From the NCBI RefSeq assembly GCF_014697355.1, contig NZ_JACJRQ010000014.1, positions 1-64,000 on the forward strand: a DNA stretch of 64,000 nt, read 5' to 3'. Under the pieces are notes generated by a model, which did not search any database, was not told where the DNA came from, and saw only the letters and a program-made list of their open reading frames with translations. This DNA is from Nostoc calcicola FACHB-3891 (GTDB lineage Bacteria > Cyanobacteriota > Cyanobacteriia > Cyanobacteriales > Nostocaceae). Below are positions 36,113 to 45,355 of the stretch, one piece after another; the stretch's first letter is position 1, and each line of letters opens with the position of its first letter. The position numbers and the translations under genes are program-made.

Positions 36113-36302
36113 TTAACACAGTGGCGATCGCTAATAGATGAAGTTTAATATTTCAGTAGATTTTTAGCAATTTATGCACAACCGTTTAGATAGTCGTTAT
36201 TTTATCAAACAGAATTCAGCAGTCAGGAGTCAGAATGGGCTAAACCTTAGCTATCCGCTAACAGCAATGTTTTTTGACCGAAAAAGCCGATGAATAACCA
36301 GT

Positions 36303-36362
36303 ACTAAATATTTAGTGTACAAAATATTTGTACAACAAATAATTAAAAAAACAAATTATTTG
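36303..36362. promoter_or_regulatory. Cluster of three A/T-rich inverted repeats
   Basis: ACTAAATATTTAGT (36303-36316) overlaps TGTACAAA-ATA-TTTGTACA (36316-36334), and CAAATAATT...AATTATTTG follows to 36362. They lie between the divergent Rpn gene and the nifE-type gene, about 400 bp upstream of the latter. They look like operator sites, but none has the NtcA GTA-N8-TAC spacing. Confidence 0.45.
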
Positions 36363-36622
36363 ATAATCTATATGTTATGCTGACATTAAATAAGCTAGAA
36401 ATAGCCAAAGCATTAACAGGTCTTTCTTCGGAAACGGGATATGTGAGGGGAGTTGGCTGTTTCACCTGAAAGTGCTAATCGTTCATTCACGGTTTTTTGT
36501 CACTCTTTGAAAAAGGCAAAAAGCAAAAAGTATTCATACTAGTCTGCACATCTTACTGTAACTTTCACTTTGGGGGAGTAGGGAGATGGAGAAATGGGGA
36601 GAATAATAACTGCTAACTCCTG

Positions 36623-36650
36623 TACAGACAAGGGTTAACCCTTGTCTGTA
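36623..36650. promoter_or_regulatory. 28-bp perfect palindrome upstream of nifE-type gene
   Basis: TACAGACAAGGGTT followed by AACCCTTGTCTGTA, about 105 bp before the start at 36756. It could be an operator, an mRNA leader hairpin, or the remnant of a small palindromic element. The rest of 36113-36755 is A/T-rich with a GAATTC-type repeat and no other gene. Confidence 0.45.
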
Positions 36651-36755
36651 ACCACTCTCAATGCCCTACCCTGCGGTATCTCTGCACTCTTTTGGTCACA
36701 CTGTCTGATACATCACTTTACCTTTTTTGTATTCATCTCCAGCGCGAGGAAAGAC

Positions 36756-38165
36756 ATGAAAAATAGTCAAGTAACAATCAACGAACTAGTCAACGAGACA
36801 GCCTGCAAACATAACCGAAAAAAATCGGATGACAAGAAAAAACTATCTTGCAAAAACTTACCACAACCAGGTGCAACCCAAGGCAATTGTCCTTTTGATG
36901 GGGCGATGGTTTCTGTGGGAGCAATTACTGATGCTGTTCATTTAGTACATGGCCCAGTTGCCTGCACTCATAACCCTTGGGCAACTCATGGTAGCCTTTC
37001 ATCCGGCTCTCAACTATACCAAACTGCTTTTACTACTGACTTTGGTGAGAGTAATGTGGTTTTTGGTGGTGAAAAGAAGCTTTACAAAGCCATTCTGGAA
37101 ATTGCTCAACGCTATAATCCTCCGGCTATCTTTGTCTACGCTACTTGTGTCACTGCTTTGATTGGTGATGATATCGATAGTATCTGTAAACTGGCTGCAA
37201 ATAAAGTTGGGATTCCAGTTATTTATGTCGATTCACCAGGATTCCTTGGTAGTAAAAATTTAGGTAACCGCATCGGCAATGAAACTTTATTGAATTCTGT
37301 CATAGGTACGGCAGAACCAGAATTTACTACCCCATTCGATATTAATCTTGTTGGTGACTATAACGTTGCAGGTGAAACGTGGAATGTTTTACCACTGTTC
37401 CAGAAATTAGGGATTCGCGTTCTCTCCAAAATTACAGGTGATGCTCGTTATCAAGAAGTTTGCTATGCTCATCGTGCCAAATTGAATGTAGTGCTTTGCT
37501 CAAATGTAGCAATCCAAATGGCACAAACAATGCAAGAACGTTACGGAATTCCCTATATAGAAGAATCTTTCTATGGTGTGGAAAATCTTAATCATTGCTT
37601 GCGAAATATTGCAACAACATTAGGCGAATTTCTTGGTGATAGTTTCGCTGCACGCGAACTTCAAGAACGTGCAGAACGAGTAATAACAGAAGAAACCGCA
37701 GCCCTAGATATTGCCTTAGCTGCCTATCGTTCTCAGTTGAAAGGCAAGCGGATTGTTCTTTCTACTGGTGGTGTAAAAACTTGGTCACTGATTTTAGCCG
37801 CCAAAGACTTAGGAATGGAAGTTATTGCTACTACTGAAGGAAAGACTTCAGAAGAAGAGAAAGCCAAAATTAGGCAATTCCTTGGCCAAGATGGCATTGT
37901 TTTGTCCCAAGGAACTCCCCAGGTATTACTACAAGTACTCAAGGATACAAAAGCTGATGTCTTGATTGCTGGGGCTGGTAATCAATACACAGCATTGAAA
38001 GCACAAATTCCTTTTTTGGATATTAACCATGAACGTCATCATGCCTATGCTGGTTATACAGGGCTGGTAGAACTCGCACGGGAATTGCATGAAGCCTTGT
38101 ATAGTCCTGTGTGGGAACAAGTCAGAAAACCTGCTCCTTGGGATGAAAAAATGAGTAACGGATAG
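36756..38165 (+). CDS. nifE: NifE-type nitrogenase cofactor scaffold, orphan
   Basis: 469 residues. The start at 36756 has GAGGAAAG upstream and gives MKNSQVTINELVNETACKHN, the usual NifE opening. Cluster-ligand cysteines are Cys45 (GNCPFDGA), Cys70 (HGPVACTHN) and Cys131 (YATCVTALIGDD). LSKITGDARYQEVCYAHRAK and GNQYTALKAQIPFLDINHER are strongly NifE. NifE pairs with NifN to assemble the FeMo-cofactor precursor. No nifN, nifX, nifK or other nif gene is in the window, so this is an isolated copy, possibly a second nifE or an alternative-nitrogenase member. A longer reading from 36642 is less likely. Confidence 0.88.
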   Translation: MKNSQVTINELVNETACKHNRKKSDDKKKLSCKNLPQPGATQGNCPFDGAMVSVGAITDAVHLVHGPVACTHNPWATHGSLSSGSQLYQTAFTTDFGESNVVFGGEKKLYKAILEIAQRYNPPAIFVYATCVTALIGDDIDSICKLAANKVGIPVIYVDSPGFLGSKNLGNRIGNETLLNSVIGTAEPEFTTPFDINLVGDYNVAGETWNVLPLFQKLGIRVLSKITGDARYQEVCYAHRAKLNVVLCSNVAIQMAQTMQERYGIPYIEESFYGVENLNHCLRNIATTLGEFLGDSFAARELQERAERVITEETAALDIALAAYRSQLKGKRIVLSTGGVKTWSLILAAKDLGMEVIATTEGKTSEEEKAKIRQFLGQDGIVLSQGTPQVLLQVLKDTKADVLIAGAGNQYTALKAQIPFLDINHERHHAYAGYTGLVELARELHEALYSPVWEQVRKPAPWDEKMSNG

Positions 38166-38170
38166 TTACT

Positions 38171-38520
38171 AGGGACTTCCAAAAAATAAATTGTCCCTAT
38201 TTATTTGTACATTTGTAGGGGCGCACAGCAGTGCATAGGTGTCAACTTAACGTGAAACTTTTGTCCAGAAAGGATATTGAGTTCATTTACTCACCGCGTT
38301 ACCCCACCCTAACCCTCCCCTTATAAAGGGGAGCCACTGCGTTGGGCGGCTCTGCCGACTTGAAGCAAGTGGCGTGAGGGAACTAGATTTCTTTTTTCGG
38401 CCCAATATATCGGGGAGATTAAGGGGGGTAAAACCTTTGTGGGACAAGCATTTGAGCTTAAGTTGACACCAATGACAGCAGTGCTACCCTACGATGGAAT
38501 GTTTTTTATTGGAAGTCTCT
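38171..38520. repeat. MITE family 2, interrupted copy
   Basis: The ends AGGGACTTCC and GGAAGTCTCT and the hairpin arms (GTAGGGGCGC ... GCTACCCTAC) match the element at 5078-5179. The centre of its hairpin is split by a family 4 element at 38234-38474. Confidence 0.8.
38234..38474. mobile_element. MITE family 4, copy A, nested (TIR TTGGTGTCAACTTAA)
   Basis: A 241-bp insertion from CATAGGTGTCAACTTAA to TTAAGTTGACACCAATG. It is flanked by the 9-bp direct repeat ACAGCAGTG at 38225-38233 and 38475-38483. Removing it and one repeat restores the family 2 hairpin. Its left end matches the complement of the right end of the copy at 53576-53782 over 20 bp. Confidence 0.85.
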
Positions 38521-38538
38521 TAGCGATTCGCTTTTACT

Positions 38539-39720
38539 ATGGCAAATTTTATCCAACCACCTAGGTTACGTATTGGTGAAGAAACTGAAGAAGAACGACA
38601 TGCCACTTGGCTAGAACTTTTTTATGATTTGGTGTTTGTAGTTGCAGTTTCTCAACTCGCTCACAATCTCAATGAAGATATCTCATTTTCAGGATTATTC
38701 GGGTTTGTTGTTTTATTTATACCTGTTTGGTGGTCATGGATTGGTACCACATTTTACGCCAACCGCTTTGATAGTGATGATATTGCACATCGCCTACTAA
38801 TTGGTGTACAAATGCTGACAGCAGCAGCAATGGCTGTGAATATACACCACGGTTTAGGCGAAAGTTCTCCTGGTTTTGCCCTTTCCTATGCTCTCGGCCG
38901 GGCTGTGCTGGTGATAGAATATGTCCGTGCGGGAATACACATCCCCTCAGCACGACCTTTGACGACTCGCTACGCAATTGGTTTTGCGATCGCCGCTTTC
39001 CTTTGGTTAATTTCGGCATTTATACCCATTCCTTGGCGATTCGCACTCTGGACATTAGCGATCGTTATTGACTTTGCTACACCCTTAACAGCACGCAAGT
39101 TTCAACTAGGATTACTCCCCCACGCTTCCCATTTACCAGAACGTTTCGGACTGTTTACGATTATTGTTCTGGGCGAAGCAGTGATTGCGGTGGTTAATGG
39201 TGTTTCTGAGCAGAAATGGGATGTTTCAACCGTAATTTCCGCCGTGTTTGGTTTAATTATTGCTTTTAGTTGGTGGTGGGTCTATTTTGATAATCTGGGC
39301 GGTAAACCGATTGAGATCGCGCGGACACATGGAAAAATCGGTGTTGTCAATCTCTGGCTTTACACTCATTTACCCCTAGTGATTGGGATTGCTGCGGCTG
39401 GAGTTGGAGTAGAACAAATCTTGTTGAGTAAACCAACTTTAGCCTTACCGGATTCCCAGCGATGGCTCATCTGCGGTTCAATAGCATTATGCTCCATAGC
39501 TGTCAGTATTCTCCATAGATTTGGGGTGATTCGTTATTGCCAAATTCGTTCCCAGTATCGACTTGGGGGTGGAGTTGTGTTGGTGGCGATCGCCATTTTT
39601 GGCAAAGGTTTGTTACCTGTGACAGTCATCGCCCTTGTAGCCTTAATTTCCGCTCTCCAAGTCGTTCAGGATTTGTATCAAAGTCGTCCCACTACCCGCT
39701 TAGCCGATCCAGAAATCTAG
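38539..39720 (+). CDS. ltrA: Low-temperature-requirement A (LtrA) family membrane protein
   Basis: 393 residues. ERHATWLELFYDLVFVVAVS is the LtrA signature and is followed by about ten to eleven hydrophobic helices, including LFTIIVLGEAVIAVVNGVSE and SWWWVYFDNLGG. The family was named from a Listeria locus needed for growth in the cold; its molecular activity is unclear. The gene stands alone, 19 bp after the nested MITE, so that element may form its upstream region. Confidence 0.9.
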   Translation: MANFIQPPRLRIGEETEEERHATWLELFYDLVFVVAVSQLAHNLNEDISFSGLFGFVVLFIPVWWSWIGTTFYANRFDSDDIAHRLLIGVQMLTAAAMAVNIHHGLGESSPGFALSYALGRAVLVIEYVRAGIHIPSARPLTTRYAIGFAIAAFLWLISAFIPIPWRFALWTLAIVIDFATPLTARKFQLGLLPHASHLPERFGLFTIIVLGEAVIAVVNGVSEQKWDVSTVISAVFGLIIAFSWWWVYFDNLGGKPIEIARTHGKIGVVNLWLYTHLPLVIGIAAAGVGVEQILLSKPTLALPDSQRWLICGSIALCSIAVSILHRFGVIRYCQIRSQYRLGGGVVLVAIAIFGKGLLPVTVIALVALISALQVVQDLYQSRPTTRLADPEI

Positions 39721-40110
39721 CTTTTAGCCCAATGTTCACCTTTGTAGGGGCGCACAGCTGTGCGCCCCTACGACGTATTTAGTTTGAAACACATCTATCT
39801 TAAGAAATACTTTATTCAGGAAATAAATAAATATTTATATAGTTGTTTAAAGATTGTGTAATCTCAGTACTCAAGCCCCATGCTGTAAAGCTTGAAACTC
39901 AACCCATTACAGTCTATCGGAAGTGACAGAAGCAAAGGAAGAATGTCAGCATTAGGAGATGTACCTTTGGGGAGTGAAGTCAAGTAGGTGAAATATTTAT
40001 TAATATTATTAATAGATGAGTGTAAATTTAGCCTCAGGAATCAGAAAAAGTTCCTCAAGGCAGGTATTTCTCATCAATCACCAGATTCTTCACCAACGGA
40101 GTAGAAGATT
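39721..40110. other. Gene-free stretch with one strong hairpin
   Basis: TAGGGGCGCACAG/CTGTGCGCCCCTA (39744-39771) follows the LtrA gene and can serve as terminator or be a MITE remnant. The remainder (39780-40110) is A/T-rich; I see no further gene. Confidence 0.55.
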
Positions 40111-40329
40111 ATGAAAGACCAAAAACCATCAGAGTCAAAGGAATTCGTAGGAAATCTCAAAAATGGGATTTGGCTGTTTGGCTTGTCATCTTGGGTATTT
40201 GGGATTACAGATCGCAGTATTGCTTCATTTGCAGATGGCTATCTGTCGGCTTTGGACTTGACGCAACTATTCACAGCGGCGACGTTCTTTGTAGCATGGC
40301 TATTTTTAAAGCCTGTATCCAGAGTTTAA
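40111..40329 (+). CDS. Small membrane protein
   Basis: 72 residues: a charged N-terminus (MKDQKPSESKEFVGN), then two hydrophobic stretches (IWLFGLSSWVFGITD and LFTAATFFVAWLFLKP) that could form a helical hairpin. It has an isolated position with about 390 bp of non-coding DNA upstream. I do not recognise the family. Coding is supported by length and membrane pattern only. Confidence 0.5.
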   Translation: MKDQKPSESKEFVGNLKNGIWLFGLSSWVFGITDRSIASFADGYLSALDLTQLFTAATFFVAWLFLKPVSRV

Positions 40330-40852
40330 GGGCGGCGACTGCTTGAGTATCCAGTCAGTGTTGACACTAGTCTTGGAAAAATTCCGAAACTTAATCTAAA
40401 GGAGAAAACTTTTGATTGCCCTAGGGGGTGCTAGATAGAATGCATCAATTTTTTGCATCCAAAATAATCAGGGTAATTCTCTAAAATCTCGAAATTACCC
40501 CGATTTATAATTTTTACTCAATAATTCAAGTTAATACACACATTTTTAGGCGTTCTTGGAGCGTTATAAAACGTTGTTTTGATTGGTTATATCAATATAA
40601 CCACGTTCACCTGATATGTTGATTCTAACATGATGGGTTGGAAAATTTTTTCACAATTCAGATTTTTTAAATTGTAGGTAAATTGTGTGTTTTTTCTTTT
40701 GCAGTCAGAGTTATGGCTGTTTTTATTTGGGTGTATCTAGAAAAATTTTGTAATTTTCCGGAATCGGTCAGGGTGGGGTGGTAGTCTATATCAGATTAGT
40801 AATTTATACTGAAACTCTATAACGAAACCTCCGGGGTATATAACCCCATATT

Positions 40853-40881
40853 AAAAGCTCGGTCTTAACCACCGGGCTTTT
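40853..40881 (+). terminator. Orphan rho-independent terminator, possible sRNA end
   Basis: AAAAGCTCGGT, a CTTAACC loop, then ACCGGGCTTTT form a G/C-rich stem flanked by A and T runs. No coding gene ends upstream for about 500 bp. A second hairpin (GGGGT-ATATA-ACCCC, 40833-40847) precedes it. The pair could be the 3' part of a small RNA. The rest of 40330-41297 shows another inverted repeat (GGGTAATT ... AAATTACCCC, 40470-40500) and no gene. Confidence 0.45.
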
Positions 40882-41297
40882 GATATAGGGATGTAGGGAA
40901 TAGACTTCTTGCATAAGTCGGGAAAAGGGGAAGGTGGGGTCCCCTCTGGGGATAAGGGGCGGGGGAAAGGGGGAAAGATTTGGTATTTTCCCTTTCCCCA
41001 ATAAAGATGCATCCCTTTTCCCACAAGAGTGCAAAAAGCACTTTTGCAAGAGGTCTAATGAAATGTATAAATAGCTGTAGCCTTTGAGAACAGTGTCCAT
41101 TGCATGGCGCTTCGGCGATTGGGGACTTGAAAGTCAAAAAATCACAAAAACTACTTATGTATTTACATAATCTTGGTAATAAGCTCTGTATGTATATCAA
41201 CAGGACATAACGAATAGCCTGCCGATCCTGGTTACTTGCTGCAATGAGCGCGAGTTCGAGGGTTTGAGTTGTGAATTTAAAAAATGGCAAATTACTT

Positions 41298-41978
41298 ATG
41301 AAACATACACAAAAAGCGATCGCTAATCGTTTAAAAGCTATGCCAAAAGGAAAAATCGGTGCGATCGTATGTGTTCCCTTGCTGCTAGTCGAGGCAGTAT
41401 TTGTACCCGCAGCGATTGCTTTGGATGGGGAAAAGCTATACCAACTATGTTCTCGCTTTCCTCTTAATTCTCAATGTCAGGGTTACGAAACACCTATATC
41501 TTTGGGTAATCGTTCAGGAAAAACAGGTAACTGTATTTTTAAGAAGAATGAGGTAGAAAACCGAGGACTTTGCAAGATTACTGTGAATGAAACAGGTATT
41601 ACTATTTACCAAGAAACTGGGAAAAAACTGGAAATTATTAACGAGCAAAAACCTACTCGTACCATAGAGATTACCGCAACCAGCGTCAGTAAAATTGAGT
41701 ATCGTGAAGACGAAAAAAATAATACAGATGCAAAGGTTCTCAACACCCTTCTATTTGGAATTGCTGGGTTGCTGCTCACTCCCAACAAAAAGGTGTCGGA
41801 AATTCAGATTAATTACACATCAACAACTCCCCAAGATACCAGCCAAGAACAACAAAGTGTGGACTCCTTAAGGTTAGTTGTCGGGCGAGAGACTGGTAGA
41901 GAAATGCGATCGCAGTTAGAAAAAATCACTGGTCGTCAAGCAGAAGTTCCACAAGCTAAACCTGAACCAACGAAGTAG
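41298..41978 (+). CDS. Exported or membrane-anchored hypothetical protein
   Basis: About 226 residues from ATG 41298 (a GTG at 41271 would add nine). A basic N-terminus and hydrophobic stretch (IGAIVCVPLLLVEAVFVPAA) end at AIALDG, a likely signal peptide. The mature part has four cysteines (QLCSRFPLNSQCQG, GNCIFKK, RGLCKIT), suggesting two disulfides. There is a short hydrophobic segment (VLNTLLFGIAGLLLTP) and a Gln/Lys-rich tail. I do not recognise the family. It lies upstream of the large repeat protein gene and could be related to surface functions. Confidence 0.65.
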   Translation: MKHTQKAIANRLKAMPKGKIGAIVCVPLLLVEAVFVPAAIALDGEKLYQLCSRFPLNSQCQGYETPISLGNRSGKTGNCIFKKNEVENRGLCKITVNETGITIYQETGKKLEIINEQKPTRTIEITATSVSKIEYREDEKNNTDAKVLNTLLFGIAGLLLTPNKKVSEIQINYTSTTPQDTSQEQQSVDSLRLVVGRETGREMRSQLEKITGRQAEVPQAKPEPTK

Positions 41979-42111
41979 CTTTCACTAAGGCATCTAAATC
42001 TGCGGTAGCCATGTAACTTATCAATGCATTGGAAGCTTAGTGTTGGCGATCGCTTCTGAAGCCCCAACACACTGCAAGAGAAAATTTAGTCCCAAGCAAT
42101 ACACATCTATC

Positions 42112-45100
42112 ATGAGCAACATCAACAACGTCCTGTGGGCGCAGCAATTGGGCGGCACATTCCCCGACACTGGCATTAGCATCGCCGCCGACGGTTCCGG
42201 CAACACCTACGTCACGGGAGCCTTTAACGGTACTGCCACCTTTGGTAATACCACCCTCACCAGCACGAGTTTTGGTTATAGTGATGTCTTCGTCGCCAAA
42301 CTCGACAGCAACAAAAACGTCCTCTGGGCACAGAAATTAGGCGGCACGTTAACTGATTTCGGCTTGGGAATCAGCGTCGATGAGGCTGGTAACATTTACG
42401 CCACAGGATCTTTTTCAGGTACAGCTACTTTTGGCAGCACCACCCTCACCAGCGCTGGTAATGAGGATGGCTTCATTACTAAGCTTGATAGCAATGGCAA
42501 CGTCCTGTGGGCGCAAAAATTGGGTAGCACATCGTCTGGCTCTGGAATTGGTATTACGACTGATGCGATCGGAAATATTTACGCCACAGGAGCATTAAAC
42601 GCTAATTTAGACATTAATAATTCCACTTCTCTCAGTACGAGTGATACCTTCATTCGCAAGTTAGATCGAAATGGCAACATTTTGTGGACGAAAAACTTGG
42701 GCGGTATCTCACCTGACTCTGGCTTTGGTATCACTAACGACAAGGATGGTAACACTTACGTCTCAGGATTTTTTAGCGGCACTGCCACATTTGACAACAT
42801 CACTCTTACTAGTGTAGGCAACAATGATGCTTTCATCACTAAGCTTGATAGCAGTGGCAACTTCCTGTGGGCAAAGAACTTGGGCGGTACATCCGATGAC
42901 AGCGGTAGGGGCATCATTGTTGATGAGACTGGCAATGCTTATTTCACAGGATATTTCTCAGATAATGCCACATTTGGTACTACCACCTTCAGCAGTGCTG
43001 GCAATACTGATGTCTTTGTTACCAAACTTGATAATAATGGCAACACTGTCTGGGCAAAAAACTTGGGCGGCACTGAGTCTGACGAAGGCTATGGTATCGT
43101 CGCCGACGAAGTAGGGAACATCTACGTCTCAGGAATCTTCAGTGGCACTGCCACCTTTGCTAGCACCACCCTCACCAGCGCATGTGATTCTGACGCCTTC
43201 ATCGCCAAACTTGACAGCAACGGTAATGTCTTATCAGCGCAGAAATTTGGTGGTGTTTCAACTGACCTGGGCACTGGAATAGCCACCGACGGAAAAGGTA
43301 ATATCTACGGTATGGGAGGCTTCTCAGATACCGCCACCTTTGGTAATATCACTCTCACCAGTGCGGGCAGCATAGATGCCTTTGTCGTCAAACTTGGGGA
43401 TGAAGTAGAGGAGCCAAAAATCACCCTCGCCCTCACACCCAACAGCGTTGCTGAAGACGGTGGCAACAACCTCATTTATACCTTCACCCGTGATGGCGAC
43501 ACAACCAACCCCCTGACAGTCAACTTCAATATTGGCGGCAATGCTACTTACAACACTGACTACACAATAGTTGGAACTGACACCTTTACTGGCATCAATG
43601 GTACTGTCGCCTTTAAAGCTGGTGATACCACTGCTACTGTCACCATTAATCCAACTGCTGACACAACCTTTGAGGCTGATGAAACAGTGAGCTTAACACT
43701 GGCATCAGGAACAGGTTACGCCATTGCTACATCGGAGGCAGTGACAGGTGAGATTACCAATGGGGGCAATATAATCACCAGTCTCAATGCGGGCAGTATT
43801 ACAATTAATGGTGGTAATTTGATACTCACCAGTCGTGATACGGTAGAGCAACCAAAAATCAGCCTCGTCCTCACACCGAACAGCGTTGCTGAAGATGGTA
43901 GCAACAATCTCATTTATACCTTCACCCGTAATGGCGACACAACTAACTCCCAGATAGTCAACTTCAATATTGGCGGCAATGCTACTTACAACACTGACTA
44001 CACAATAGTTGGAACTGACACCTTTACTGGCATCAATGGTACTGTCGCCTTTAAAGCTGGTGATACCACTGCTACTGTCACCATTAATCCAACTGCTGAC
44101 ACGACCTTTGAGGCTGATGAAACAGTGAGCTTAACACTGGCATCAGGAACAGGTTACACCATTGCTACATCAGAGGCGGTGACAGGTGAGATTACCAATG
44201 ACGACACTCAAATCACCCTGACGCCTGATAATGCTGATAGTGTATTCAACCTTGACGGTGCTGCAACCCCCGTACAGTTTCTTCTTAAGAGTGCAAGTCC
44301 TAGTGTTGTCAACGAAATTGGACTGTTTACCGTAGACGATGATAAAGGCACCATCGACGGCATTGCGCCCAACGATTCCAACTACACTCAGGCGGCGCTG
44401 GCACGTTCTCGCAGTATCTTCTCAACTTTAAGAAATTCGCCCAACGGCTTTGATAGCAACCTCACCCGGACTCTTGACCTTGATGGTGGTATTCGCTTCC
44501 GCCTATTACTAGTACAAAACGGCACCCTCGATGGTTTGCGGAATGGTACAGTACCACTGTCACAATTGCGGCTCTCCTCTCCTACTTCCTTGCAAGTTTC
44601 TGATGCAGGTAACAGCAACTTTGACCTGCGCTTCGAGGATAGTCCTGGAAGTGGTCAGTTCAACGATGCGGTGGTGCAAATGCAACTGGGAACACAAGCT
44701 GACAAACCCATAGGCACTGCCCTACAAGACCAGCAGGAAGGCGAGGTGTTGGACTTGCGTGGACTGACAGATACGCAGAATGCAACATTTACGATTAACC
44801 GTGAGGCTGCATATAACAACTTTGTCGGTTTCTTTCGTGTGGCGGATGCCACAGGCGGCATCGATACCAACGATGACGGTATAGGGGATTTGCTACCCGG
44901 ACAAGCAGGCTATGGAGAGACGGCAGTGAAAAACCGTGTCGGCGGCATTAACCTGAGTGTGGGGAACCAGGGGAAAGCAACCTTTACGGGTCAGTTTGAG
45001 GCTGGTTCAATATTTGCACCATTTCTCATAGTTGATGGTACACCAGAACAAATTCTTGACAGCAACCCCAATAATAACCCTGCAATTTACTTCCCGTATC

Positions 45101-45228
45101 TGGGTGCAAATTCGGATAAAGTAGACCATGTGCGGATATTAGGCAACAATGTTTTCGGGTTTGAGGACTTGTCCAACGGTGGCGATCGAGATTTCAATGA
45201 CATCATTGTTAGCGTGAAGTTCGGCTAA
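42112..45228 (+). CDS. SBBP beta-propeller / Calx-beta / DUF4114 surface protein
   Basis: 1,038 residues from ATG 42112. Seven SBBP-type repeats of about 60 residues open the protein, each starting near N-x-L-W-A-Q-K-L-G-G and ending F-x-x-K-L-D; seven repeats could close a propeller. Two Calx-beta domains of ~115 residues follow (SVAEDGGNNLIYTFTRDGDT and its copy), nearly identical to each other. A C-terminal region ends GFEDLSNGGDRDFNDIIVSV, typical of DUF4114, and probably binds calcium. No N-terminal signal peptide is visible, which suggests type I or other non-Sec secretion. Function is probably extracellular or adhesive. Confidence 0.85.
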   Translation: MSNINNVLWAQQLGGTFPDTGISIAADGSGNTYVTGAFNGTATFGNTTLTSTSFGYSDVFVAKLDSNKNVLWAQKLGGTLTDFGLGISVDEAGNIYATGSFSGTATFGSTTLTSAGNEDGFITKLDSNGNVLWAQKLGSTSSGSGIGITTDAIGNIYATGALNANLDINNSTSLSTSDTFIRKLDRNGNILWTKNLGGISPDSGFGITNDKDGNTYVSGFFSGTATFDNITLTSVGNNDAFITKLDSSGNFLWAKNLGGTSDDSGRGIIVDETGNAYFTGYFSDNATFGTTTFSSAGNTDVFVTKLDNNGNTVWAKNLGGTESDEGYGIVADEVGNIYVSGIFSGTATFASTTLTSACDSDAFIAKLDSNGNVLSAQKFGGVSTDLGTGIATDGKGNIYGMGGFSDTATFGNITLTSAGSIDAFVVKLGDEVEEPKITLALTPNSVAEDGGNNLIYTFTRDGDTTNPLTVNFNIGGNATYNTDYTIVGTDTFTGINGTVAFKAGDTTATVTINPTADTTFEADETVSLTLASGTGYAIATSEAVTGEITNGGNIITSLNAGSITINGGNLILTSRDTVEQPKISLVLTPNSVAEDGSNNLIYTFTRNGDTTNSQIVNFNIGGNATYNTDYTIVGTDTFTGINGTVAFKAGDTTATVTINPTADTTFEADETVSLTLASGTGYTIATSEAVTGEITNDDTQITLTPDNADSVFNLDGAATPVQFLLKSASPSVVNEIGLFTVDDDKGTIDGIAPNDSNYTQAALARSRSIFSTLRNSPNGFDSNLTRTLDLDGGIRFRLLLVQNGTLDGLRNGTVPLSQLRLSSPTSLQVSDAGNSNFDLRFEDSPGSGQFNDAVVQMQLGTQADKPIGTALQDQQEGEVLDLRGLTDTQNATFTINREAAYNNFVGFFRVADATGGIDTNDDGIGDLLPGQAGYGETAVKNRVGGINLSVGNQGKATFTGQFEAGSIFAPFLIVDGTPEQILDSNPNNNPAIYFPYLGANSDKVDHVRILGNNVFGFEDLSNGGDRDFNDIIVSVKFG
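43402..44201 (+). repeat. Near-identical Calx-beta coding repeat
   Basis: About 350 bp at 43415-43767 is repeated at 43847-44199 with only scattered substitutions, many of them silent or single. The spacer encodes a short linker. This fits a recent internal duplication or gene conversion. Confidence 0.8.
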
Positions 45229-45300
45229 TTTGGGGAGACAAGGAGCGATCGCACCGCACCTCTATCCCGATGTTCGATTTGGATAAAGTCGAGCCAAGAA

Positions 45301-45352
45301 GTCTATGAGCAGAGTGTTGCTCTCACAGCAATAGTCTGCTCATAGTCTTTTA
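45301..45352 (+). terminator. Terminator of the SBBP/Calx-beta gene
   Basis: CTATGAGCAGA and TCTGCTCATAG pair across an inner GTTGCT/AGCAAT stem and are followed by TCTTTTA. The structure lies between converging genes and could serve the plus-strand gene. Confidence 0.6.
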
Positions 45353-45355
45353 TCC

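Noticed and set aside
40804-41290. Minus-strand open frames of 98 and 141 residues
   Set aside because: Low-complexity Pro/Phe-rich translations of G/A-rich intergenic DNA that overlap each other, with no coding pattern.
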